A stretch of DNA of 64,000 nt from Actinoplanes sp. M2I2 (lineage in GTDB: Bacteria; Actinomycetota; Actinomycetes; Mycobacteriales; Micromonosporaceae). The translations under genes and the position numbers were made by a program. Where the stretch lies: the NCBI RefSeq assembly GCF_023544445.1, contig NZ_JALPVJ010000007.1:248001-312000 (forward strand), given 5' to 3'. The notes under the pieces were generated by a model, which saw nothing but the letters and a program-made list of their open reading frames with translations, was not told the DNA's origin and made no database searches. Within the stretch, counting starts at the first letter, position 1. Each line of letters begins with the position of its first letter. Shown one piece after another: positions 44,705 to 53,031 of the stretch.

Positions 44705-45687
44705 CGGTCCCCTCCGATGCGCTTGGTGAGCAAGGTGTTGATGCCGGCCACGATCAGGATGATCAGGAACAGCGCCCAGGACATGGCCGCGGCGTACCCG
44801 AGGTCGAGGTCCTTCCAGCCGACCTTGTAGATCAGCTGCGCGATGGTCTGGAACTGGTGGGCCGAGCCGCCGTCGGCCGACTGCGGGTTCTCGTCGAACA
44901 TCATCGGCTCGTTGAAGAGCTGCAGCCCGCCGATGGTCGACAGGATCACGGTGAACACGACGACCGGTTGGATCATCGGTACGGTGATCTTCCACAGCTG
45001 TCGCCACGGGCTCGCGCCGTCGACCGCCGCGGCCTCGTACACGTCCCGGGGAATGGCCTGCATCGCCGACAGGTAGAGCAGCGCGTTGTAGCCGATCCAC
45101 TTCCAGTTGACCATCGCGGCGATGGCGATCCAGGCGCTCCACTTCTGCGCCCGCCAGTCCAGCGGGGCCTCCTGGCCAAAGCCGACCAGCGACAGGAACC
45201 AGTTGGCCAGGCCGTTGTCCCGGGCGAAGAAGATCGCGAAGACCAGCGTCGAGGCGACGACCGGCGTGAGGTACGGCAGCAGGATGCCGATCCGCCAGTA
45301 GGTGTTGCCCCGGAGCTTGCGGTTGAGCAGGTTGGCGATGATCAGCGCGATCAGCAGCTGCGGCACGGTGGAGAGGATGAAGATGCCGAACGTGTTGCCC
45401 AGCGCGTTCCAGAAGTCCTCGTCGCTCAGCAGCCGGGAGAAGTTGGCGAAGCCCGCCCACCCGGTCAGCGTCGGGTCGTCCAGCCGCCAGTTCCGCAGCG
45501 CGACGATCCCGTTGAAGATGAGCGGGAAGACGCCGAAGATCGCGAAGAGGATGAAGAAGGGCGAGATGAAGATGTACGGGATGGTCTTGGTGTCGAACCG
45601 GTAGAGCCAATGCTTGGCCTGGCCGGGCGGGGGCGGCGGGGCCGGTTGCCGGGCCGCCGGCCGGAGCTCAGTGAGGGACACGGCCAC
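44701..45687 (-). CDS. Carbohydrate ABC transporter permease (MalF type)
   Basis: A 328-residue inner membrane subunit. After a proline-rich cytoplasmic start come six membrane segments (YIFISPFFILFAIFGVFPLIF, FGIFILSTVPQLLIALIIANL and others) and the EAA loop DVYEAAAVDGASPWRQLWKITVPMI. It lies between the binding protein gene (54-base gap) and the MalG-type gene (4-base overlap). No ATPase gene is present in the cluster, as is usual for actinomycete sugar transporters that share one ATPase. Confidence 0.94.
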   Translation of the reverse strand: MAVSLTELRPAARQPAPPPPPGQAKHWLYRFDTKTIPYIFISPFFILFAIFGVFPLIFNGIVALRNWRLDDPTLTGWAGFANFSRLLSDEDFWNALGNTFGIFILSTVPQLLIALIIANLLNRKLRGNTYWRIGILLPYLTPVVASTLVFAIFFARDNGLANWFLSLVGFGQEAPLDWRAQKWSAWIAIAAMVNWKWIGYNALLYLSAMQAIPRDVYEAAAVDGASPWRQLWKITVPMIQPVVVFTVILSTIGGLQLFNEPMMFDENPQSADGGSAHQFQTIAQLIYKVGWKDLDLGYAAAMSWALFLIILIVAGINTLLTKRIGGDR

Positions 45688-45741
45688 TCCTAGGGGAGAG
45701 CGGGGCGGCGTGACGCCGCCCCGCCGTCGGGACTACTCGGT

Positions 45742-47028
45742 TCAGGACTTGCCGGTCTTGGCGACCTTCTCGGCCTGCTTGACCGCTTCCGCCCAGGCCG
45801 CGTCCGACTTGAGCCCGCCCTGCTGCACCCGGCGGATGACGTTCTCGACCGCCACCCGGGTGGGACCGTTCTTCTTGCCCAGGTACTGCGGCTTCAGGTT
45901 CTCCGCGGTGGCCGCGAAGATCTGGCCGGTGGGCGCGTTGCTCATGAATTCCTTCTTGTAGTCCAGCACCGCCGGGTCCTTGTAGAGGGCCGGCTGCGAG
46001 GGCAGGTTGCCGACCGTCTTGAAGACCTCGATCTGCTGCTCCGGCTGAACCATCCACTTCACGAAGTCGGCCGCGGCGTCGATGTTCTTGCCCTGCGACG
46101 GGATGGTCCACCAGGAGCCGCCCCAGTTGCCGCCGCCGCCCGGAATCGCGGCGATGTCCCACTTGCCCTTCTGGTCGGGCGCGGTCTCCTGGATGTGGCC
46201 GAGCATCCACGCCGGGCAGGCCAGCGCGGCGAACTGGTCCTTCTTGAAGCCGGTGTTCCAGTTGGCCTGGAAGCTGACCAGGTTGGCCGAGATGCCGGCG
46301 TCGATCGTCTTCATGCTCACGTCGAACGCGACCTTGGGGCCGCCGTCCATCACGAGCTGCTCCTGGTCGTTGTAGAAGCCGACCGGCTGCTGCGCGAGCA
46401 CGGGGTTGAACATGTTGGTGCCCGAGTCGACAAACTTCTTGCCGGTCGCCTTGGTGTACTGCTTGCCGACCTCGATGAACTTGTCCCACGAGGGCCACAG
46501 CTTGGAGACGGCGTCGCGGTCCTTGGGCAGGCCGGCCTTCTCGAACAGGTCGCTGCGGTAGCACATGGCCAGACCGCCGACGTCGGTGCCGAGGCCGATC
46601 TGCTTGCCGTCGGCCGACATCGACGCCTTCCACTTCCAGTCGAGGTACTTCGACTGGAAGTCGGCGCCGCCCTTGTCGAGCAGGTTGACGAACTTGTCGC
46701 CCTGGTTGCGGAACTGGACGATGAAGCCCTCGTCGACCGCCGAGATGTCGGGGGCGCCCGAGCCGGCCACCAGCTTCTTCTGCAGGTCCTCGTGCTGGGC
46801 GTTGAATTCGCCGGTGTTCAGCACGATCTTGACGTTCGGGTGTTCCTTCTCGTACTTGGCCTTCAGCGCATCGAGGCCCATGTCGCCCCAGAACGCCACC
46901 TTGAGCGTGGTCTGACCGCCGGTCGCGCTGCTCTTGTCGTCGTTGCCCTCAAGGCTCTGCCCACTGCAGCCCGCGATCAACAGCGATGCCGCCGCACCCG
47001 CGACAGCTGCCCGCACAGTCCGTCTCAT
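45742..47028 (-). CDS. Extracellular sugar-binding lipoprotein
   Basis: A 428-residue solute-binding protein of the family 1 (MalE-like) group. The signal peptide MRRTVRAAVAGAAASLLIAGC has a lipobox LIAGC, so the mature protein is lipid-anchored at Cys21. The binding fold is seen in LKVAFWGDMGLDALKAKYEKEHPNVKIV, PDISAVDEGFIVQF and WWTIPSQGKNIDAAADFVKWM. It is the first gene of the transporter operon, behind a TTGACA promoter, and divergent from a LacI regulator; the GH2 enzyme in the operon suggests mannosides as ligands. Confidence 0.95.
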   Translation of the reverse strand: MRRTVRAAVAGAAASLLIAGCSGQSLEGNDDKSSATGGQTTLKVAFWGDMGLDALKAKYEKEHPNVKIVLNTGEFNAQHEDLQKKLVAGSGAPDISAVDEGFIVQFRNQGDKFVNLLDKGGADFQSKYLDWKWKASMSADGKQIGLGTDVGGLAMCYRSDLFEKAGLPKDRDAVSKLWPSWDKFIEVGKQYTKATGKKFVDSGTNMFNPVLAQQPVGFYNDQEQLVMDGGPKVAFDVSMKTIDAGISANLVSFQANWNTGFKKDQFAALACPAWMLGHIQETAPDQKGKWDIAAIPGGGGNWGGSWWTIPSQGKNIDAAADFVKWMVQPEQQIEVFKTVGNLPSQPALYKDPAVLDYKKEFMSNAPTGQIFAATAENLKPQYLGKKNGPTRVAVENVIRRVQQGGLKSDAAWAEAVKQAEKVAKTGKS

Positions 47029-47072
47029 GACGCCTCCATAGAGGAGAGAAATTTACTGAACCGGATAAGTTG

Positions 47073-47106
47073 GAGAGACGCTATGACGGGCTCTCATGAC
47101 TGTCAA
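47073..47106 (-). promoter_or_regulatory. Promoter of the mannoside operon with flanking inverted repeat
   Basis: On the minus strand TTGACA (47101-47106) and TAGCGT (47078-47083) are separated by exactly 17 bases. GAGAG (47073-47077) and CTCTC (47091-47095) form an inverted repeat around the -10 box, a possible repressor contact. Predicted 5' UTR is about 45 nt. Confidence 0.72.
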
Positions 47107-47269
47107 TACCGTGTTACAAGCTTGATCTGGCAGCGTTGTCAGTACTCTTTAAGCGGGATGATCCGGACTTTATGGGCCATCACTGTTTACAAAAGTGACT
47201 GTGGCCGCCGACACTTAACCGATCAATGTGCGCCCCAGCCAACTGTTCATCTCCGGGGAGATCCGTGTG

Positions 47270-47279
47270 AGAGCGCTCT
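47270..47279. promoter_or_regulatory. LacI-type operator candidate
   Basis: AGAGCGCTCT is a perfect 10-base palindrome with the central CG pair typical of LacI-family operators, 58 bases upstream of the lacI-type start. The remaining 47107-47269 interval shows no gene or other firm element. Confidence 0.65.
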
Positions 47280-47337
47280 ACCGATTCCGGCACCGGTAAA
47301 CTCCGCCGGTAGGCTCGGCAGGAACAGAGGAGACCGA

Positions 47338-48354
47338 GTGAAGCGGCCCACGATCGCCGACATCGCACGGCGGGCGGGCGTGTCGAAAGGCGCTGTGTCC
47401 TACGCGCTGAACGGCCAGCCCGGCGTCTCGGAGGCGACGCGCCAGCGCATCGTGGCGATCGCTCAGGAGATCGGCTTCAACCCCAACAGCGCCGCCCGGG
47501 CGTTGTCCGGGGCGAGCGCCCGCGCGGTGGGACTGACCCTCTGCCGGCCGGCCCGCATTCTCAGCATCGAGCCGTTCTTCATGGGTCTGATCAGCGGTTT
47601 CGAGGCCGAGCTGGCCGCCCGCTCGTACGCGCTGACGTTGCAGGTCGTCGCCACCCCGGAGCAGGAGATCGAGGTCTACCGGCGCTGGTGGGGCGAGCGC
47701 CGCATCGACGGCGTGATCGTCACCGACCTGCGCGAGGACGACCAGCGCATCCCCGTGCTCCACCAGCTGCAGCTGCCCGCGGTCGTCATCGGCGGCCCCG
47801 GCGACACCGGCCGGATAGCCCAGGTGTGGTCCGACGACGCCGGCGCGATCACCGAGACGGTGCGCTATCTGGTCGCGCTCGGCCACCGCCGGATAGCCCG
47901 GGTCGGCGGTCTGCCCGACCTGCTGCACACCCAGACGCGCACCCGGGCGTTCAACGACATCTGCACCGCCCTGGGGCTCAACGAGGCCGTGACCATGCCG
48001 TCCGACTACACGGGCGAGGAGGGCGGCCGGGCGACGCGGCGGCTCCTGATCGGCGCCGACCGGCCCACCGCGGTCATCTACGACAACGACGTGATGGCCG
48101 TGGCCGGCCTGGCCGTGGCGCAGGAGATGGGCCTGGCCGTCCCGGGTGACCTGTCCATCGTGGCCTGGGACGACTCCCCGCTGTGCAGCCTGGTGCATCC
48201 GCCGCTGACGGCGCTGTCGCGGGACATCGCCGAGTACGGGGCGCACGCCGCCCGCGAGCTGCTGGCCGCCATCGACGGCAAGCCGGTCGGCAACGTCGAG
48301 GCCGGCACAGCCCATCTGACCCCGCGCGGGAGCACCGCCCCGCCGCGCGCCTGA
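47338..48354 (+). CDS. LacI-family transcriptional regulator of the mannoside cluster
   Basis: A 338-residue repressor. The HTH and hinge are complete (PTIADIARRAGVSKGAVSYALNGQPGVSEATRQRIVAIAQEIGFNPN split over residues 4-50) followed by a periplasmic-binding-protein-like sugar-sensing domain. GTG 47338 has GAGGAG 5 bases upstream; longer frames are not supported. Divergent from the binding-protein gene, with the AGAGCGCTCT palindrome between them, so it most likely represses the transport/beta-mannosidase operon and itself. Confidence 0.93.
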   Translation: MKRPTIADIARRAGVSKGAVSYALNGQPGVSEATRQRIVAIAQEIGFNPNSAARALSGASARAVGLTLCRPARILSIEPFFMGLISGFEAELAARSYALTLQVVATPEQEIEVYRRWWGERRIDGVIVTDLREDDQRIPVLHQLQLPAVVIGGPGDTGRIAQVWSDDAGAITETVRYLVALGHRRIARVGGLPDLLHTQTRTRAFNDICTALGLNEAVTMPSDYTGEEGGRATRRLLIGADRPTAVIYDNDVMAVAGLAVAQEMGLAVPGDLSIVAWDDSPLCSLVHPPLTALSRDIAEYGAHAARELLAAIDGKPVGNVEAGTAHLTPRGSTAPPRA

Positions 48355-48366
48355 CGCCGGCGCGTC

Positions 48367-51072
48367 TCAGGGACGGTGGGTCTCCAGGTAGGCCTCGATC
48401 CGCTCGGCCGGGGCCGGGTGACCGAGCACGAAGCCTTGGCCGTAGAGACAGCCGGCCTTGGCCGCGCGCTCGCACTGCTCCGACGTCTCGAGGCCCTTGG
48501 CCACGATCTCCAGACCGAGGCGACGGCCCAGGCTGACCACGACGTCGATCACCGCGGGCCCACTGCCCGCGGTGGCCTGCGGGCCGGTGTTGGTCAGCGA
48601 GGAGTGCAGTTTGAGCATGTCGACCGGAAGCCGGCGCAGGTGGGACAGGGAGGCCTGACCGGCGCCGAAGTCGTCCAGGGCGGCCCGGACGCCGAGCTTG
48701 CGCAGTCCGGCCAGGGAGGCCACGACCGCGGGCACGTCCTCGGCGATCCACGCCTCGGCCACCTCGACCACCAGCCGCTCGGGCGCCACCGCGTACCTCT
48801 GGAGGGTCGACGCGACCCGGTCGGGGAAACGCGCCGTCAGCAGCTCCCGCGGGGACACGTTGACCGAGAGCCAGAACCCGTTGTCGCCGCCCGTCCAGGT
48901 GGCCAGATGCTTGCAGGCGGCGTCGAGCACCCACTCGTCGAGCTCGGCCGAGATGCCCACGGCCCGGGCGATCGGCAGCAGCTCGTTGGGCAGGATCGTG
49001 CCGAGGTGCGGGTGCCGCCAGCGCAGCAGCGCCTCGACGCCCACCGGCTGGTCGTCGCGCAGGTCGACCACCGGCTGGAAGACCAGGTCGAGCTCGCCCC
49101 GGTCGGCCGCGCCGAGCACCTCGCGCTCCAGGTCCATGCGGCGGTCGAGCTTCATCTCGACGTCCGGGTCGTACCACTCCACGCGGTCCAGCCCGAGCTG
49201 ACGGGCGCGGCGGCGGGCCAGGTCGGCGTGGCGCAGCACCTCGTCCGAGTCGGCCCCGTCGGCCAGCTCGGCCAGGCCGATGCTGGTGTGCAGCTCGACG
49301 ATCGAGCCGGGCAGCTGCAGCGGCTCGGCCACCGCGGTGGCTATCCGGGCGGCCAGCGCGTAGGCCAGCACGGCGCTGTCCGACGTGAGCACCGCGAACT
49401 CGTCGCCACCGAGCCGGGCCGGCAGGTCGTCGGCGCCGAGCAGGCCGCGCAGGCGCCGGCCCACCTCGATCAGCACGGCGTCGCCGGTCTCGCGGCCCCG
49501 CGCGTCGTTGATCTCGGCCAGGCCGTGCAGGTCGATCACCAGCAGGGTGCCCTGCTGACCGGCCCGGCGGCGATGGGCCAGCAGCTCCCGCATCAGCGCA
49601 CGACGGTTGGCCAGACCGGTGAGCTGATCGGTGTACGACAGCTTGTGCAGCGTCTTTTCCAGGTGCCGCCGGTCGCCGATGTCCCGCACGTGCACCACCA
49701 GCGCCGCCACTTCCGGCACGGCGCGCTGGTCGGAGATCGTCGACTCGGTCTCCCGCCACATCGCGGCGCCGTCGCGCAGCCGGGCGGTGACCAGCGCGGG
49801 CGGCCCGTCGGCGTCCTCACCGGCCAGCACCGCGTCGATCGCCTCGCGGGCGTCCTCGACGTCGTCCGGGTGGATCAGGTCGACGAAGGCGTTACCCACC
49901 ACCTCGTCGTCGGTCAGCCCGAACAGGCGCGACGCGGCCGGGGACTGCCAGGTGATCCGCAGCTGCTCGTCGAGCACCAGAGTCAGGTCGGTCGCCCCGG
50001 CCACCAGGGACCGGAAGTGGGCCTCGGCGGTCTGCAACTGGCCCGCGTAGCGCCGGATGTCGTGCACCACGAGAAGCTCGCGCATCGCCAGCACGGTCAC
50101 CATGGCGATACCGAGGATGATGCTGGTCGAGTCGAACTCCCGGCCGACGACCAGTTGCCAGATCGCGGCCACGACGCCCACCCCGGCCGGAACGGCGAGC
50201 AGCGGATAGCTGGCCAGATACTGGTCGGGGTTGCGCGGCTCGAGCGGCACCGGCGGCAGGTCGCGCCGCGAGCCGCCCTCGACCGTCAGGCCCAGGCCGG
50301 CGACGATGGGCAGGCCGGCCAGGGCCAGGGCCGTTCCGCCCGCGGCGCCGGTCGCCTCGGCCGCGAGCAGCGTCGCGATCGAACCGAGACCGCTCAGCAC
50401 CAGGATCGAGCCGATGCCACAGCGGACGGCCGGCCAGCGTGCCGGCCAGCCCCGCAGCATGGCGACGAGGACGACGGCGGCGCCGGTCGCGCCGATCAGG
50501 ATCACCGGCAGAGCGGCCGGACGGGTCAGGCCGGCCGGGGTCAGCAGATAGGCCGCGAAGGCGAGGCTGACGCCCAGGCCGAGGCCGTCGAAGGCGCGCC
50601 GGGAATGGACCATCCAGCCCTTGCCCGAGCCGGGCAGCAGCAGGGTGCCGGTCGCGTAGCAGGCGGCCGCCAGGCCGAAGGCCACGATCACCCAGACCGC
50701 CGTGGCCGGGGGCGCGAGCAGAGTGAACAGCACCGCGACGACCGCGGCGAGCGCGCCCATGCCGACGAACCCGGCGCCGCGGCAGGCGACGAACGACCGG
50801 TCGGCGTGGTGGATCGAGAGCGCGGCCCGGACCAGGTGGAACGTGGCCCACGAGCCGCAGCCGCCGACGCCCACGGCCAGGGCCAGCGGGACGGAGACCA
50901 CACCGGCCACCCCGGCCAGCAGCACCACGGCCGCGGCGGCGGGGACGCCCAGCGACATGGCCCGGCGGCGGGGCCGGGCGGTGTGCGTGCGAGGCGGCAC
51001 TGCCACGTCGACGGATCCTCCGGGATTGTCGTCGGATGAAGGGGGTCGGGCGGGCTCGAAGGGTCGCTGCAT
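48367..51072 (-). CDS. Membrane PAS-GGDEF-EAL protein, second copy, EAL probably inactive
   Basis: A 901-residue protein with several hydrophobic segments in the first 320 residues, a PAS domain (AHFRSLVAGATDLTLVLDEQLRITW onward, about 350-465), a GGDEF domain with intact GGDEF at 555-559 and an EAL domain from EALLRW at 680. The EAL part keeps VNVSPRELL, VEVAEAWI and ALDDFGAG, but the KID motif reads LKLHSS and AEGVET reads AKGLET, so a metal Asp and a catalytic Glu position are lost; it probably acts as a cyclase with a c-di-GMP-sensing or dead EAL. ATG 51072 is preferred; a frame from 51117 adds 15 residues. Confidence 0.88.
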   Translation of the reverse strand: MQRPFEPARPPSSDDNPGGSVDVAVPPRTHTARPRRRAMSLGVPAAAAVVLLAGVAGVVSVPLALAVGVGGCGSWATFHLVRAALSIHHADRSFVACRGAGFVGMGALAAVVAVLFTLLAPPATAVWVIVAFGLAAACYATGTLLLPGSGKGWMVHSRRAFDGLGLGVSLAFAAYLLTPAGLTRPAALPVILIGATGAAVVLVAMLRGWPARWPAVRCGIGSILVLSGLGSIATLLAAEATGAAGGTALALAGLPIVAGLGLTVEGGSRRDLPPVPLEPRNPDQYLASYPLLAVPAGVGVVAAIWQLVVGREFDSTSIILGIAMVTVLAMRELLVVHDIRRYAGQLQTAEAHFRSLVAGATDLTLVLDEQLRITWQSPAASRLFGLTDDEVVGNAFVDLIHPDDVEDAREAIDAVLAGEDADGPPALVTARLRDGAAMWRETESTISDQRAVPEVAALVVHVRDIGDRRHLEKTLHKLSYTDQLTGLANRRALMRELLAHRRRAGQQGTLLVIDLHGLAEINDARGRETGDAVLIEVGRRLRGLLGADDLPARLGGDEFAVLTSDSAVLAYALAARIATAVAEPLQLPGSIVELHTSIGLAELADGADSDEVLRHADLARRRARQLGLDRVEWYDPDVEMKLDRRMDLEREVLGAADRGELDLVFQPVVDLRDDQPVGVEALLRWRHPHLGTILPNELLPIARAVGISAELDEWVLDAACKHLATWTGGDNGFWLSVNVSPRELLTARFPDRVASTLQRYAVAPERLVVEVAEAWIAEDVPAVVASLAGLRKLGVRAALDDFGAGQASLSHLRRLPVDMLKLHSSLTNTGPQATAGSGPAVIDVVVSLGRRLGLEIVAKGLETSEQCERAAKAGCLYGQGFVLGHPAPAERIEAYLETHRP

Positions 51073-51178
51073 CGGACAACGACGATCCCTCGAACAGGTT
51101 ACGGCTGGGTAATGCACCTCCGCACGTCGCGATCATCGGTTATGGACGCGGTCCGGTGTCGATCATGGACGATGCCGG

Positions 51179-51448
51179 TCAGACGCAGCCACCGGCGACC
51201 GACGGGAGGACCTGGATCTCGGACCCCGCACCGACCGGGGTCTCGACGCCGGCCTTCTCGCCGTCCACGAAGACGTTGACGTAGCGACGGACGACGCCCT
51301 GCTCGTCGCGGATGCGCCGGGCCAGCATCGGCCAGCGCTCGCCCACCTCGGCCAGCACCGCGCCGAGCGTGCCGGCGGCGGCGATCTCGAGCCGTGACGC
51401 GCCGCCGGCCTCGGCCCGCAGCACGCCCGGCACCAGCAGCACCGGCAT
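51179..51448 (-). CDS. ThiS/MoaD-like ubiquitin-fold protein ending GGCV
   Basis: An 89-residue beta-grasp protein. The order LLVPGVLRAEAGGASRLEI, LGAVLAEVGERWPMLARRI, VNVFVDGEKAGVETPVGAGSEIQVLPSVAGG is that of MoaD/ThiS sulfur carriers, whose C-terminal Gly-Gly is activated and thiocarboxylated. Here two residues, Cys-Val, follow the Gly-Gly. Sulfur carriers such as QbsE also end in GG plus two residues (GGCF) and need a protease to expose the di-glycine, so this protein is probably made as a pro-form. Its ATG overlaps the stop of the propeller gene (TGATG). Confidence 0.82.
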   Translation of the reverse strand: MPVLLVPGVLRAEAGGASRLEIAAAGTLGAVLAEVGERWPMLARRIRDEQGVVRRYVNVFVDGEKAGVETPVGAGSEIQVLPSVAGGCV

Positions 51449-52533
51449 CAGACCGGCACCGCCCGGACGGAGAGCACGTCGGGCAGGTGGGCGGCCACGG
51501 TCGTCCAGCTCTCGCCCTCGTCGTTGCTCGCGAAGACCTCGCCCGCCCGGGTGCCGAAGTAGACGCCGGCGCGATCGTGGTTGTCGGTGCACATCGCGTC
51601 GCGCAGCACGACCGGGTAATAGGGCCCGTCGGGCAGACCCTCGTGCTGCGGCTCCCACTTGTCACCGGCATCGGTCGAGCGGTAGACGCGGCAGCGCAGC
51701 TCGGTGGGATGGCGCTCGCTGTCGGCGATGAGCGGGAAGTTCCAGATCGTGCCGGGCCGGCTCGGGTGGGCGACGATCGGGAAGCCGAAGTCGGACGGGA
51801 GCGTGTCGGCGATCGACTGCCAGCTGTCGCCACCGTCGGACGAGCGGTAGACGCCATGGTGATTCTGCGCGTAGAGCCGATCGGGATCGCCGGCGTCCCG
51901 GGCCACCCGGTGCACGCACTGGCCGAACTCGGGCCACGGGTCGGGGAAGAAGTACGCCTTGATGCCCCGGTTGGCCGGCGACCAGGTCGCGCCGCCGTCG
52001 CCGGAGCGGTAGACACCGCCGGTCGACATGGCCACCAGCAGGCGGGACGGGTCGTCGGGGTGCGGCAGGATCGTGTGGATCGCCTGCCCGCCGAAGCCCG
52101 CGCCCCACTCGGTGCGGTGCGGGTGGTCCCACAGACCGCGGACCAGCTCGAACGAGCGCCCGCCGTCGGTGGAACGGAAGAGGGCGGACGGCTGGGAACC
52201 CGCATAGATCACGCCGGGCTCGGCGGCCGGGCCGGGCACGAGCTGCCAGACCCGCTCGATCGCCGCCCCCGCGTCCTGCGGGAAGGCGATCGGGGCCGAC
52301 TCGGGCTCCCGCCAGGTGACGCCGAGGTCGTCGCTGACGGCGACGCTCGGGCCGAAGTGTGAGCTGTCGACGGCGGCCAGCAGGCGTGGGCGAGGGCCGC
52401 GGGTGTCCACGCCGATCGTGTAGACCGCCGTGCCGGGGAACTGAGCCGGGCCGACGTGCCAGGCCCGGCGTTCGTCGTCGCTGGAGGCCAGGAACAGGCC
52501 TTTCTGCGTTCCGATCGCGAGAAGCACTGTCAT
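51448..52533 (-). CDS. BNR/sialidase-like beta-propeller protein
   Basis: A 361-residue protein of repeated Asp-box-like (SxDxGxTW) blades: VSDDLGVTWREP, RSTDGGRSFELV, RSGDGGATWSPA, RSSDGGDSWQSI, RSTDAGDKWEPQ and SNDEGESWTTV. This is the WD40/YVTN/BNR-like propeller usually annotated exo-alpha-sialidase, but there is no signal peptide and sialidase catalytic residues are not evident, so a hydrolase role is doubtful. It opens TVLLAIGTQKGLFLASSDD. It is translationally coupled to the ThiS/MoaD-like gene, a pairing that I recall from other actinomycetes. Confidence 0.85.
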   Translation of the reverse strand: MTVLLAIGTQKGLFLASSDDERRAWHVGPAQFPGTAVYTIGVDTRGPRPRLLAAVDSSHFGPSVAVSDDLGVTWREPESAPIAFPQDAGAAIERVWQLVPGPAAEPGVIYAGSQPSALFRSTDGGRSFELVRGLWDHPHRTEWGAGFGGQAIHTILPHPDDPSRLLVAMSTGGVYRSGDGGATWSPANRGIKAYFFPDPWPEFGQCVHRVARDAGDPDRLYAQNHHGVYRSSDGGDSWQSIADTLPSDFGFPIVAHPSRPGTIWNFPLIADSERHPTELRCRVYRSTDAGDKWEPQHEGLPDGPYYPVVLRDAMCTDNHDRAGVYFGTRAGEVFASNDEGESWTTVAAHLPDVLSVRAVPV

Positions 52534-52596
52534 GGCCTTGAGTATGCGCGCCGGGTCCGACAGAAACGTCGCACAGACCGGGTGGGACAATGAACC

Positions 52597-52968
52597 GTGC
52601 CCAAGCCCGTCCTGCGCGTCCGCAAATCCGGCGCTCTCATGGTCGCCGCCGCGCTCGCGTTCGTCGGCGGCATCCCGCTCGCCGGCGCCCGGTGGGAGCT
52701 CACCCCGATCCTGCTCATCCCGGCCGTGTTCTTCCTGTGGGCCTGGCGCGCGGGCACCGACGTCTTCCCCGACGCGCTGCGCGTCCGCGCCCTCGTCGGC
52801 AGCACCAAGGTGCCGTGGCAACGGGTCACCGAGCTGGCCCCCGATCCGAGTGGCCAGATCTCCGCCCTGCTCGACAACGGCAACGTCATCCGGCTGACCG
52901 CCGTCACCACCGACAACCTGCCCGAGGTGCTGGCGGCCGGCGGGCAGCAGATCGGTCACTCCGACTGA
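52597..52968 (+). CDS. PH-domain-containing membrane protein
   Basis: A 123-residue protein with two membrane segments near the N-terminus (ALMVAAALAFVGGIPLAG and LTPILLIPAVFFLWAWRAG) followed by a small bacterial PH-like domain with DVFPDALRVRALVGSTKVPWQRV and ISALLDNGNVIRLTAV, the common pattern of actinobacterial PH_6-type proteins. GTG 52597 sits 5 bases after GACAAT, suggesting a leaderless mRNA. The role is unknown. It is divergent from the propeller gene. Confidence 0.85.
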   Translation: MPKPVLRVRKSGALMVAAALAFVGGIPLAGARWELTPILLIPAVFFLWAWRAGTDVFPDALRVRALVGSTKVPWQRVTELAPDPSGQISALLDNGNVIRLTAVTTDNLPEVLAAGGQQIGHSD

Positions 52969-53031
52969 TCCTCCGGAGGCTTCTCAGCTGATCTCGCTAC
53001 CCTGGGGTGCGTCGAGTCTCGAGGAGGTCGA

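Noticed and set aside
47107..47269. Small RNA or leader gene in the mannoside divergent region
   Set aside because: No hairpin plus T-run or convincing promoter pair was found beyond the listed operon promoter and palindrome.
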